In this document: one piece after another, positions 8,396 to 16,575 of the stretch
How positions within the stretch are numbered: position 1 is the first letter of the stretch
How the letters are laid out: every line of letters begins with the position of its first letter
NCBI GenBank assembly: GCA_023429565.1
Contig: JAEZDJ010000112.1
Coordinates: forward strand, 5,956 to 69,955
DNA length: 64,000 nt
Origin: Actinomycetes bacterium
Lineage (GTDB): Bacteria; Actinomycetota; Coriobacteriia; Coriobacteriales; Eggerthellaceae
Reading direction: 5' to 3'
The notes under the pieces: model-generated
Told to the model about the DNA's origin: nothing
The model's database searches: none
Seen by the model: the letters and a program-made list of their open reading frames with translations, nothing else
Program-made: the position numbers and the translations under genes

Positions 8396-8742
8396 GCGAG
8401 CGTGCCAGGCGATCGCGTGCTTCGGCGCGAGGAAAGTCCGGGCTCCTAAGGGCAAGATGCCAGCTAACGGCTGGGCGGGGTGACCCGACGGAAAGTGCCA
8501 CAGAAAAGAAAACTCCTCAACGGCCCTCGGGCTGCGGGGGAAAAGCTGAAACGGTGTGGTAAGAGCGCACCAGCACGTCGGCAACGGCGTGGCTTGGAAA
8601 ACCCCATCTGGAGCAAGCGCAAATAGGAGCGCGACACGGCTGCCCTTCCGTGCGTTCGGGTTGCGTGCTTGAGGCGTGCGGCGACGTACGTTCGAGATAA
8701 ATGATCGCTCAACGACAGAACCCGGCTTACCGACCCGCTCGC
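8396..8742 (+). ncRNA. rnpB: RNase P RNA, bacterial class A
   Basis: The catalytic RNA that trims 5' leaders from pre-tRNAs. Conserved regions occur in order: GAGGAAAGTCCGGGCTC near 8429 (CR-I), GACGGAAAGTGCCACAGAAA near 8490, GGTAAGAGCGCACCAGC near 8558, CTTGGAAAACCCC near 8593, and AGATAAATGATCGC with ACAGAACCCGGCTTA near 8695-8730 (CR-V). The ends were set from the P1 helix GCGAGC (8396-8401) pairing with GCTCGC (8737-8742). At about 347 nt it has normal class A length. Mature ends may differ by a few bases. Confidence 0.95.
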
Positions 8743-9131
8743 GCAATCAAGGGCTCCCGTTTCGCATGGTCCCAGCGATCAAGGCAGACTGCCGCACGCT
8801 TTCCCCTGCGCAGAGACCTCACGAAACCTTTTCTTCAAATAGTGGGCCACATTGAATCTATTCACCAGGGGACGCAGGTTCGATGCATCGGACCAAGGAT
8901 GGAATGACATCGCTCGATGTGGAGAGCATGCCTTTGCGCGACACGATAGGCATAAACAAACACGGCGCGATAGCGGCCACGCCGTAGGCATGTGTTGCTG
9001 ACCGCACGCTGGCCGCCGCACATCGCACAGCCCAAGCCGGCAGCCGAACCTCCGCCGTAAGCTCGCTGCCGGATAGCCACACGCGCTCCGATCCCAACGA
9101 GAGGGCGGAGCGCGCCTCAGGCGTAAGACCC
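8743..9131. other. Non-coding stretch between convergent rnpB and ABC ATPase gene
   Basis: No gene is supported. Two inverted repeats lie near the end of the ABC gene: CCGGCAGC (9037-9044) with GCTGCCGG (9065-9072), and CGCGCTCCG (9082-9090) with CGGAGCGCG (9106-9114). Neither has a T-tract, so they are only possible terminator stems for the convergent units. I find no cobalamin or other riboswitch here. Confidence 0.5.
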
Positions 9132-9917
9132 TTACGCCGGGAACAACGTGTAGGCGGTGCCCCGGGACGTCTCATGCGGATGGATGGTCACGCCAAAGGC
9201 ATGCTCGACCGCGCGGGAGGCGAGAACCTCCTCCACCGTGCCGGCAGCTGTGGCGCGACCAGCCTCCATGACCAGCAGCCTCTCGGAATAGCGCAGCGCC
9301 AGATCCAGATCGTGGATGACCATGACGATGGTCTTCCCCTGAACCTCGTTGAGTTGCTTGACCAACGCCATGAGTTCGTGGCAGGCGTGGATGTCGAGAT
9401 AGGTCGTGGGCTCGTCGAGGACAATGGTATCCGTATCCTGCGCGAGCGTCATGGCCACGAACGCTCGCTGACGCTCCCCTCCCGAAAGGCGGCGCAGGTC
9501 GCAGTGGCGCAAACGTGCGATACCCGCAAGGTCAAGAGCCTGCTCCACATGGTGCCGGTCATGCTCGGAAAGACGTCTCTGTCCCGTCTGATAGGGGTAG
9601 CGTCCGCATGAAACCAGCTGCTCCACGGTCATGGCGGGCGGACGGACTGCCTGGGCAAGCACGGCCACCTGCTGTGCACGCTGCCGGGCCTTGAGGGACA
9701 GCGTGGGCACGCCATCGATAAGGACCTCGCCCCTGCTCGGACGAAGAATGCCCTCGATGAGCCTCACCGCCGTCGACTTCCCGCACCCGTTAGGCCCCAC
9801 CACGCTGGTCACCGACCCGGCAGGAAACGAGACCGAAAGGCCCTCGAGAAAGGGCGTCTTTCCATAGGAGAATGACACGTCGCGCATCTCAAGGGAGGCG
9901 GACCGTTGCTCAGTCAA
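9132..9917 (-). CDS. ABC transporter ATP-binding protein, FecE/BtuD family
   Basis: The 261-residue ATPase powers a FecBCD-type importer for an iron chelate, heme or cobalamin. Walker A is GPNGCGKST near residue 40, the Q-loop region is AVLAQAVRPP, the ABC signature is RLSGGERQRAF near 142, Walker B is DTIVLDEPTTYLD near 165 and the switch His is in VIHDLDLA near 197. Its start overlaps the permease stop by 8 bp. It is the last gene of a run MerR - ahbD - binding protein - permease - ATPase on the same strand. The ligand cannot be read from the sequence; the link with ahbD points to iron or heme. Confidence 0.93.
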   Translation of the reverse strand: MTEQRSASLEMRDVSFSYGKTPFLEGLSVSFPAGSVTSVVGPNGCGKSTAVRLIEGILRPSRGEVLIDGVPTLSLKARQRAQQVAVLAQAVRPPAMTVEQLVSCGRYPYQTGQRRLSEHDRHHVEQALDLAGIARLRHCDLRRLSGGERQRAFVAMTLAQDTDTIVLDEPTTYLDIHACHELMALVKQLNEVQGKTIVMVIHDLDLALRYSERLLVMEAGRATAAGTVEEVLASRAVEHAFGVTIHPHETSRGTAYTLFPA

Positions 9918-10923
9918 GGCTCTCCCTCCTGTTTTTTAGAATGAGATAGATGAAGAAGGGACCGCCCAGAAACGCCATCAGGATGCCCACCGGCACCTCA
10001 TAGGGCGCGAACAGCACGCGGGAGCACAGGTCGCATACCACGACGAACGCGGCCCCAGTCACAGCCGACACCGGCAGAACCCATCGATTGTCATGGCCGA
10101 CGAAGAATCGAACGAGATGGGGAATGATGAGCCCGACGAACCCGAGCAGGCCGGCGAAGCTGACCGCAGCGCCGGCCAACACGGCCGCAAGTCCCAGCAT
10201 GGCCATGCGACATGCCCCCACGTTCATGCCGAGGGCATGCGCCGTGTCATCGCCGAGAGCCATGATGTTGAGTTTGCCAGCAGCAAGCATGACGGCGACA
10301 AGGCCGATGACGCAATAAAGGGTGGGCCACCACAGGTCGTCCATGAGCACGCCGGAAAGGCCGCCGACCAGGAATGACGATGATCCCACATAGGCATCGG
10401 GGTTGATGATGAGGATGGTGTTCATCCCTGCACCAAACACCGTGGTGATGGCAATGCCCGCCAGCACCACGGTGAGACGCGAAACGCCGGCGCCGAGCGA
10501 GATGCCGAAGATGATGAGGGCCGTCACCAGCGCCCCTGCAAAGGCGGCAAGAGGCGGAAGCCACAGCACGCTCGGAAAGACGCTCGCCGCAATGAGGACA
10601 AACAGGCCAGCACCAGAATTGACGCCAATGATGTTGGGGCTGGCGAGCGGGTTGTCGAGCACCGCCTGTATGACGGCTCCCGACGTCGCGAGAGCCGCCC
10701 CTGCCACCAACGCCGCCAGCACCCGTGGCAGGCGCACGTTAACGAGAATGCTCTTGGCGGCAGCGCTCACGTCGCCGCCGGTCATCCAGGCAATCAGATC
10801 GCCCAGACTCACCGACGACGAGCCGACGAGAAAGGCAGCGACCGTCGCCACCAGCAGCACGGCGGCGGAGACGAGCGCCGCAGCAGGAGCAGACCCTCCC
10901 CGCTCACATTGGTCCTCGCTCAA
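9910..10923 (-). CDS. FecCD-family ABC transporter permease
   Basis: A 337-residue integral membrane protein with about ten hydrophobic segments. FecCD/BtuC-family marks include RLPRVLAALVAGAALATSGAVIQAVLDNPLASPNIIGVNSGAG and GFVGLIIPHLVRFFVGHDNR, the latter holding the loop that contacts the ATPase. It probably works as a homodimer, since only one permease gene is present. It starts 9 bp after the binding-protein stop and overlaps the ATPase gene by 8 bp, so the three genes are tightly coupled. Confidence 0.93.
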   Translation of the reverse strand: MSEDQCERGGSAPAAALVSAAVLLVATVAAFLVGSSSVSLGDLIAWMTGGDVSAAAKSILVNVRLPRVLAALVAGAALATSGAVIQAVLDNPLASPNIIGVNSGAGLFVLIAASVFPSVLWLPPLAAFAGALVTALIIFGISLGAGVSRLTVVLAGIAITTVFGAGMNTILIINPDAYVGSSSFLVGGLSGVLMDDLWWPTLYCVIGLVAVMLAAGKLNIMALGDDTAHALGMNVGACRMAMLGLAAVLAGAAVSFAGLLGFVGLIIPHLVRFFVGHDNRWVLPVSAVTGAAFVVVCDLCSRVLFAPYEVPVGILMAFLGGPFFIYLILKNRRESLD

Positions 10924-10932
10924 CGTCCGCCC

Positions 10933-11940
10933 CTACCCGTACAGGACGTCGAAGAGTTCCTGATAGCTCTCAGCCCAACGATTGTTCGGCTTGAACTGGA
11001 ACAGCGTCTTGTCCAGAGTGAGGTACGATCCGTTCTCCACGGCGGAAAGCGTGGACCAGGCAGGATTGGCCGCCGTTGCCTCCTCGAGGTTCTTCAGGGC
11101 TGCGGCATCGTCATTGCCCATGGGGACGACCAGTATGAAATCGGGATTCATCTCGATGATCGACTCCAGGCTGAAATCCTTGAGCAAGCTCGGATTCTCG
11201 TCGGCGAGGTTCTTCACGCCCAGATCCGCAAGCATCGCTCCCGTCATCGTCGAAGACGACTGCACGCGCGTGCCACCCGAATAGGTGGTCATGAGCAGCG
11301 CCGTGGGCGCTTCGCCCGCGGGCACCTTGGCCTTCACGGCATCGATGGAATCCGCCACATCCTGGCCATTTTGCTGATATAGGTCCTCACGCCCGGTGAT
11401 GTTGCAGCAGGTCTGCAACATGCGGAGATAGTCGTCAAACGTGGTCACCGTGAAGTACGCCACGGGAATGCCGGAAGCAGCCAGCGCCTCCTTGAGATCG
11501 GCCTGGTTCGAGTCGCCGCCGCGCCCGCCGGTGCCGCTCGTCATGATGACAAGATCAGGATCGAGCGCAATGATGGACTCCAGGTTCAGGCTTGAGAAGT
11601 CGCCCACTTTTTGGACGTCGCCAGATTGAATGGCGTAGCTGTCGAACGCATCGTCCGAGGCACCCACCAGCGTGCCTCCCGCAAGCTCCCAGATGTTCGC
11701 GAAGCTTCCCATGCAGGCCACCACACGCTGGGGATTGTTCACCGTCACCTCGGCACCCGTGTCGTCGGTAAACGTCACGGCTCCGTCTTGCGATGCTGCG
11801 GACTGCTGGGAGCCAGCGTCTCCGTCCTGCGATCCGGTGGCGCTGCCGCCACAACCCGTGCCCGCCAGCAGCATTGACACCGCCAGCGCGGCGGCAGCCG
11901 CGCCTGCACCTATCCGTTTTGCCATTGTGAGTCGTCCCAT
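10933..11940 (-). CDS. Iron-siderophore/heme-type ABC substrate-binding lipoprotein
   Basis: The 335-residue product has a lipoprotein signal peptide: a basic start (MGRLTMAKR), a hydrophobic core and LLAGTGCGGS, whose Cys near residue 27 would be lipidated (the box is not a perfect LAGC). A Ser/Gln/Asp-rich linker follows, then a TroA/BtuF-like periplasmic-binding fold beginning at VTFTDDTGAEVTV. The ATG at 11940 has GAAGGGA six bases upstream, so the longer frame to 11979 is rejected. It hands a metal chelate or tetrapyrrole to the permease encoded next; which one is unknown. Confidence 0.88.
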   Translation of the reverse strand: MGRLTMAKRIGAGAAAAALAVSMLLAGTGCGGSATGSQDGDAGSQQSAASQDGAVTFTDDTGAEVTVNNPQRVVACMGSFANIWELAGGTLVGASDDAFDSYAIQSGDVQKVGDFSSLNLESIIALDPDLVIMTSGTGGRGGDSNQADLKEALAASGIPVAYFTVTTFDDYLRMLQTCCNITGREDLYQQNGQDVADSIDAVKAKVPAGEAPTALLMTTYSGGTRVQSSSTMTGAMLADLGVKNLADENPSLLKDFSLESIIEMNPDFILVVPMGNDDAAALKNLEEATAANPAWSTLSAVENGSYLTLDKTLFQFKPNNRWAESYQELFDVLYG

Positions 11941-11978
11941 GGAGAGTTCCCTTCTCTGTCTGTTGAGGATGATGTTCA

Positions 11979-12977
11979 TCAGCTCATGACCAACTGCTGG
12001 CCGTGAGCGCAGTAATCGTCCTGGGCAAGGACGTCGCCATCATGATAATAAGCGGCACGCGCCCGACACCCGCCGCATCCGTCGCGGTAGTCGCAGGTGC
12101 CGCACGCGCCACCGTACTCCTGCGTGCGCAGATGCTCGAACACGGGGCTGTTCTTCCATATCTCGTCGAAGGGCGTCGTGCGCACATCGCCCGCCTCTTC
12201 CATCATGTAGGCACAGGGACGGACGATGCCCTCGCTTCCCACGACGCAGTAGGTAAGGCCTGCCAGGCAGCCTCGTGAAAAACGCGTCTCCACGTCAAGT
12301 TGCTTTGCGACGCGCGTGAACTGGGGGGCGCACGTGGGCTTCACGTCGATGGGCACCTGGTCAGCCTTGCGCATGATGTCCTGCAGAAGACGCTCGTTCT
12401 CGAGCACCTTGAGGCCGGTCTCTTCAATGTAGAGCCCGCGTCCAACGGGAATGAGGAAAAAGATGTAATGGGCGATGGCGCCCGCTTCCACGGCGAAATC
12501 GGTGATGTCGCACACCTCGTCGCGATTCCAGTCGACCACGGTCGTATGCAGCTGGAACGGCAGCCCCGCCTGCCGGCAGGCATCGATGCCCGCCATCGTG
12601 AGGTCAAAGGCGTTTGGCAGACCGCGGAACTGGTCATGCTTGACGGGATCGAGGCTGTCCACGCTGATGCCCATGGCACACGCGCCCGCCTCTTTCAGCA
12701 GCACAGCCACCTCAGGCGTGATGAGCGTGCCGTTCGATCCGAACACGGGCCGCAAGCCCTGTGCAGCGGCATGCGACACCAGCTCGTAGATGTCTGGACG
12801 CATGAGGGGCTCGCCGCCAGAAAAGATCATCACCTTGAACCCGGCCCGGGCTATCTCCTCGATCATCTTCTTCGCCTCGCTGGTGGACAGTTCCTTGTCC
12901 GTGGCCTCCAGGGCATCCTGGTAGCAGTGCGCGCATCTGAGGTTGCACTGGTTCGTCGTCATCCACGACACGATCAT
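11979..12977 (-). CDS. ahbD: Heme synthase AhbD (radical SAM, Fe-coproporphyrin III decarboxylase)
   Basis: AhbD performs the last step of siroheme-dependent heme synthesis, decarboxylating two propionates of Fe-coproporphyrin III to vinyls. The 332-residue protein opens with the radical-SAM motif CNLRCAHC (residues 11-18), then the SAM-binding FSGGEPLMR. It ends with SPASM-like auxiliary cluster cysteines: CLAGLTYC, RPCAYM and CGTCDYRDGCGGC. The ATG at 12977 follows GAAAGGA; upstream in-frame sequence lacks a site. AhbD rather than a generic SPASM maturase is favoured because the window also encodes AhbA/B, AhbC and the siroheme branch. It lies directly upstream of an iron/heme-type ABC importer. 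Confidence 0.8.
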   Translation of the reverse strand: MIVSWMTTNQCNLRCAHCYQDALEATDKELSTSEAKKMIEEIARAGFKVMIFSGGEPLMRPDIYELVSHAAAQGLRPVFGSNGTLITPEVAVLLKEAGACAMGISVDSLDPVKHDQFRGLPNAFDLTMAGIDACRQAGLPFQLHTTVVDWNRDEVCDITDFAVEAGAIAHYIFFLIPVGRGLYIEETGLKVLENERLLQDIMRKADQVPIDVKPTCAPQFTRVAKQLDVETRFSRGCLAGLTYCVVGSEGIVRPCAYMMEEAGDVRTTPFDEIWKNSPVFEHLRTQEYGGACGTCDYRDGCGGCRARAAYYHDGDVLAQDDYCAHGQQLVMS

Positions 12978-13162
12978 GGGCGGTTCCTTTCGGTTCGGCT
13001 GATACAGTTTCCACACGGAGACAGGGGGCGGTAGAAGACGGTTTCGAGACGCACACAGCCGTCCGACAGGGTTGTCGTTTGGCTCTCCATGCTCGGAGCG
13101 TCCTCGCAAGTCAAAGGAGAAGGCGGGGAAAGCAAACCCTCCCACCCTCAGGAGCAGGCAGT

Positions 13163-13927
13163 TCAGTCTGCGGGATCGGGCTCGTCACAGACAGCGGCCG
13201 AAACGGCTTCGAGATAGTCGAACACCGATTGACGCAACTCGTCGAACGATCCGTCATGTCCATGCGGAGCCATGTTCTCCATGAGGATGAAGTCCTGCTC
13301 CGCCCTCGCGGCATCCCGCGATGCGCCGAGGTCGAGATAGCGTCTGGCAAGGTCACGCGAACGGGAACTCTCAAGCGGCTCGTTGGTTGACATGAGGCGG
13401 ATGGCATCGGCGATGAGCTCATGCCATTGGAGCACCGACACGCCGTGGCCCGATTGCTCGTCGGCAATCTCCTCAGACGCGTCCTCGTCCTCGCGGATGC
13501 AGGTGAGCCGCCAAAAGAACTGGCCTTCACCCTGGCAGCGCTCCACGGTGTCCGCAAGCTGCTCCCAATCGAGCTTGGTGGATCCCACCGCATCATGCAA
13601 GGCCCGAAGGGTCGTCATGCGCTTGAACAGCGCCTGAAACTGGTCCTCGATGGCGTCCGTCTGCTCGCCTGTCAACTCCTGCAGCGCGGCCGGCTCTTCG
13701 AAAAGATCTGCGTCGGATTTGATCTGGGACAGGGAGAGCCCCAAGTACTTCAAGGTCAAAATACGATACAGGTCTTTCACATTGGCGTCCGTGTACAGAC
13801 GCTGGTTCTGCGGGCCCTTCGCCGATGGCGACAGAAGGCCCTGCTGATCATAGTACTGGATGGTGCGCACCGTCACTCCGACGCGCCGCGCCAACTCTCC
13901 CACGGACAGGTATCGTTGCTCGGTCAT
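13163..13927 (-). CDS. MerR-family transcriptional regulator
   Basis: A 254-residue regulator with an N-terminal MerR winged helix: LSVGELARRVGVTVRTIQYYDQQGLL (about residues 6-31), then the second wing and KYLGLSLSQIK. The long C-terminal effector region has Cys residues in RCQGEGQFFWRLTC but no family I recognise. I use the ATG at 13927, with AAGGAG seven bases upstream. Being upstream of ahbD and the ABC genes in the same orientation, it is a good candidate regulator of iron/heme functions. The 185-bp gap to ahbD leaves room for a separate promoter. Confidence 0.88.
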   Translation of the reverse strand: MTEQRYLSVGELARRVGVTVRTIQYYDQQGLLSPSAKGPQNQRLYTDANVKDLYRILTLKYLGLSLSQIKSDADLFEEPAALQELTGEQTDAIEDQFQALFKRMTTLRALHDAVGSTKLDWEQLADTVERCQGEGQFFWRLTCIREDEDASEEIADEQSGHGVSVLQWHELIADAIRLMSTNEPLESSRSRDLARRYLDLGASRDAARAEQDFILMENMAPHGHDGSFDELRQSVFDYLEAVSAAVCDEPDPAD

Positions 13928-14261
13928 GCAAATGCTCCTTGTGTGGCTCGACACCCTGCTTGGCGCGCCACGCTCTCGTCTTCGCCCGAACGCCCCCGTC
14001 CGGCGCAGTCGAGAATACGCGATGACGCTACGTCGCCGTCAACGGATAATTGCAATCGTTCAGAACTTCGCGACAAATGCGCGGCGAACGACGTACGGCC
14101 CCTGCAGCCACGGACACCAAGCGGAACCGGCGACCCGAAACGAGGGAGTGAGCGACGAAGGGCCGCCCCGACGCAAGAGGAAGAAAGGGTGGCGGCGGGG
14201 GCCATGCCCCCCGCAATGCCGGGAAAGGCGGTCAGCCGCATGAAGGAGCATCCTCGACGAC
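13928..14261. other. Intergenic stretch between yggU and the MerR gene
   Basis: No gene is supported. It contains the MerR promoter (14012-14042) and a GC-rich hairpin at 14195-14214 (7-bp stem, GCGGGGG with CCCCCGC, 6-base loop) just past the yggU stop. On the minus strand that hairpin is followed by a modest pyrimidine run (CCCTTTCTTCC), so it may terminate the dcw-yggU transcript. Confidence 0.5.
14012..14042 (-). promoter_or_regulatory. Candidate MerR-type promoter with 19-bp spacer
   Basis: On the minus strand TTGACG (14037-14042) and TATTCT (14012-14017) are separated by exactly 19 bp, the over-long spacing typical of MerR-activated promoters. The arms TGACG (14023-14027) and CGTCA (14037-14041) form a dyad overlapping the spacer. 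It lies about 85 bp upstream of the MerR gene start, consistent with autoregulation. Confidence 0.6.
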
Positions 14262-14555
14262 CTACCGTCGGGGCAAACCGGTCATCCATGCATCCACCGC
14301 CTCCTTGCCAGCCCCAACTGACACGCGCTTGCGGCGCGACGATTGCCCTCCCTCGACCGACACTGCCGTCTTCGGGATACCGAGGGAAGAGGCGATCGCC
14401 TTGCACACCGCCTTGTTTGCCTTCCCTCCCTCGGGAGGCGCGGTCACCCGCACGCAAACCTCATCGAGGTCCCCTGCGCCAACGCGGACCCCTGAAACCT
14501 CGTCACGCCCCGAGCGGGGCGTGACGTGAACGGATATGATCGTTGACTCCGACAT
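14262..14555 (-). CDS. DUF167/YggU family protein
   Basis: A 97-residue protein of the YggU (UPF0235) family. It is identified by HVTPRSGRDEV near the start and by VRVTAPPEGGKANKAVCKAIASSLGIPKTAVSVEGGQSSRRKRV in the middle, the family's most conserved stretch. The biochemical role of the family is unknown. It follows divIVA by 50 bp, a position near yggT and yggS relatives that is common in bacteria, so it is probably the last gene of the division supercluster. Confidence 0.9.
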   Translation of the reverse strand: MSESTIISVHVTPRSGRDEVSGVRVGAGDLDEVCVRVTAPPEGGKANKAVCKAIASSLGIPKTAVSVEGGQSSRRKRVSVGAGKEAVDAWMTGLPRR

Positions 14556-14605
14556 AGGGCTATCGGCCGGCTGGCACCTGAAGCCTCGGCCGGACCGGGA
14601 CTCGG

Positions 14606-15409
14606 CTAGTCTATCTCTTCGAACTCGAAGGCATCGTCGGCATCGCCGAAGCCAGAGAGGTCCTTCTCGGGGCGAGAGGGCGTCGGGGTTGCGGGAGCGA
14701 CGACGGCTGACCCCGTGACCTGAGGCGTGGCATACGAGGCAGCGCCCTCGCGGTTGATGGGGGCCTGAGCGGAAGAGGTTACCCGGCCTGTCGTCTCAAT
14801 GACGGCCGACGTGCGGGCATGCGCGCTGGAGGACGAGCTGACGGGGATGTCGGCGCCGATCTCTGCCAGCTTGCGCGTTGCGTCGGAAATGAAGTCGGTC
14901 AGCAGCTCCTGGTAGTCCTCGCGGGCGTCTTCGCGGTCGTCCTCGAGCTTCTTGATGGCATCGATGACCTTCTGCCTGTCGTTGTCGGCCTTGCCGAGGA
15001 TGCGCGCCGCCTCTTCTTCGGAATCCTTGATGGTGGAAGCCGCATCGGCCTTCGCGTTGGAGATGATCTCGTCTGCCGAGCGCTGCGCGATGATGAGTGC
15101 CTGGGCGATGGCGTTGTCGTCGGCCTTCTTCGCCTCAAGCTGACGCTCGAGTTCTGCGATGCGCGCGTCTTTCTCGGCCAGCGCCGCATTGTCGATGGCC
15201 ACGACCGGAGCCGCGTCAAGACGGGCAGGGGTCTCGAAACCGTCAAACTTGCGGTCGTCCAATTGATTCTCGAGCTGCCCGATCTGAGAGTTCAGTTCGT
15301 CGACGCTGTCAGCGACATGCTCGAGGAACACATCCACCTCGTCAACGTCATAGCCCTTGCGATCGATCGAGAAGCTTTGGTTGTGAATATCAGCCGAGGT
15401 GATAGCCAT
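14606..15409 (-). CDS. divIVA: DivIVA-family cell division/polar growth protein
   Basis: A 267-residue DivIVA/Wag31-type protein. The membrane-binding N-terminal domain carries the conserved ITSADIHNQSFSIDRKGYDVDEVDVFLEHVADSVDEL. Long heptad-rich coiled coils follow at about residues 35-60 and 75-165, with a Ser/Pro/Thr-rich tail and an acidic end (DDAFEFEEID). Such proteins sense negatively curved membrane and organise septal or polar wall synthesis. A GAAGGGA ribosome binding site precedes the ATG. It sits downstream of sepF, proC and yggT, the standard order. Confidence 0.93.
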   Translation of the reverse strand: MAITSADIHNQSFSIDRKGYDVDEVDVFLEHVADSVDELNSQIGQLENQLDDRKFDGFETPARLDAAPVVAIDNAALAEKDARIAELERQLEAKKADDNAIAQALIIAQRSADEIISNAKADAASTIKDSEEEAARILGKADNDRQKVIDAIKKLEDDREDAREDYQELLTDFISDATRKLAEIGADIPVSSSSSAHARTSAVIETTGRVTSSAQAPINREGAASYATPQVTGSAVVAPATPTPSRPEKDLSGFGDADDAFEFEEID

Positions 15410-15469
15410 TCTTTTTTCCCTTCGCCCTGTACGTGCGCTTTGCGTGCGATTGTAGCGCGTGTCCTCAGA

Positions 15470-15733
15470 TTAAAACAAGCCGATCACTAATCTTACCCCG
15501 AATTGTAATACAAGCAGTGCAATGATAGGGGTTATGTCCACCATACCTCCAAGAGGAGGTATGAGCCTCTTGAACAAGTTGAGGTAGGGATCGCACACCT
15601 TGCCGAGGATGCGGTAGATATCTGCCAGAATGCCTCGGTCGGTCGGCAGCCATGACATCATCACGTACACGAACAGCACGAGGCTGTACGCGTCGGCGAT
15701 GGAAACGATGAAATACTTCAGGCTGCTCAACAT
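15470..15733 (-). CDS. YggT family membrane protein
   Basis: An 87-residue protein with two hydrophobic segments, one at the N terminus and one at the C terminus. Between them are family marks: MMSWLP, a Tyr/Leu-rich middle and VCDPYLNLFKRLIPPLGGMVDITPIIA. YggT proteins are linked to division and membrane integrity but have no defined activity. The start overlaps the end of proC by 7 bp, so the two are translationally coupled. Confidence 0.9.
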   Translation of the reverse strand: MLSSLKYFIVSIADAYSLVLFVYVMMSWLPTDRGILADIYRILGKVCDPYLNLFKRLIPPLGGMVDITPIIALLVLQFGVRLVIGLF

Positions 15734-16575
15734 GCCCCAAGCTCCTTTGATCGGCGAACGGCGGCTTCAACGCCAGCGTCGAGAGATTCTGCAAAACCGG
15801 CCTCCGCCATGGCCGCAAGGGCAGCCAGCGTCGACCCACCGGGACTGCACACGGCACGGCGGGTTGTCCCGGCATCTTGTCCCGTGCGCTCCATGAGCGA
15901 TGCGGTGCCGTATACGGTCTGAAACGCGAGCGCTTCGGCAAGCTGGGGATCGAGCCCCTGCCGCGAGCCCGCGTCACGCAGGGCTTCGATGAGGGCCGCG
16001 ACGTAGGCCGGCCCAGACCCGCTCACGGCTCCCGCGGCGTCGATGTCGTCTTCCCCGACGACGAACGCCTGACCCAAACAGGCAAACAGGGACCTCACAA
16101 GAGCCACGTCCGCCTCGGCCGCGTTCGCTCCGCCCGCGACCACGGTGGCTCCCTCCCCCACGAGCAGCGGGGTATTGGGCATCGTGCGCACCAGGCGGGA
16201 ACCGTCGGGCAACGCTCCCTCAAGGCGTTCGGTGGCCAATCCTGCGGCGATGGACACGAACAGAGGGCCCTCCGCACCGCCGCCGTAGGCGGGCAGCCCG
16301 GCAATGCCCTCGAGCACACCCATCATGACCTGAGGCTTGACAGCCAAGATCACGACATCCGCGCCTTCTATGTCACGCGCGTCGGCGACGCACTCCACGC
16401 CATACCGATGCGTGAGGTAGTCGCGGCGCTCCTGTCCGGGATTCGCAACGATGAAGCTTTGCTCATCCAGATTGTCTGCCGGTGCGCATTTGGCGGCTAT
16501 CAGGCCGCCCATGATGGCCTCTCCCATCTTGCCGCCGCCAATGAGCGCGACGCGCATCCACGAGGAAGACTCCAC
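15727..16575 (-). CDS. proC: Pyrroline-5-carboxylate reductase
   Basis: ProC reduces pyrroline-5-carboxylate to proline with NAD(P)H. The Rossmann motif VALIGGGKMGEAI is at the N terminus, and the C-terminal signature GSGPAYVAALIEALRDAG with SPGGSTLAAL marks the dimerisation/substrate domain. Two starts are possible. The GTG at 16575, directly after the sepF stop, has AGGGGG 8 nt upstream and gives 282 residues. The ATG at 16557 would place the glycine motif at the usual distance from the N terminus. I keep the GTG because of its ribosome binding site. Its presence in a division cluster is common and reflects organisation more than function. Confidence 0.93.
   Translation of the reverse strand: MESSSWMRVALIGGGKMGEAIMGGLIAAKCAPADNLDEQSFIVANPGQERRDYLTHRYGVECVADARDIEGADVVILAVKPQVMMGVLEGIAGLPAYGGGAEGPLFVSIAAGLATERLEGALPDGSRLVRTMPNTPLLVGEGATVVAGGANAAEADVALVRSLFACLGQAFVVGEDDIDAAGAVSGSGPAYVAALIEALRDAGSRQGLDPQLAEALAFQTVYGTASLMERTGQDAGTTRRAVCSPGGSTLAALAAMAEAGFAESLDAGVEAAVRRSKELGAC

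Noticed and set aside
8743..9131. Cobalamin riboswitch near the FecBCD-type importer
   Set aside because: I looked for the conserved B12-box blocks on both strands here and upstream of the importer and found none.
12978..13162. MerR-type promoter directly upstream of ahbD
   Set aside because: TTGACT is present with a 19-bp spacing, but the matching -10 (TGGAGA) is poor and no dyad is seen; not strong enough to list.
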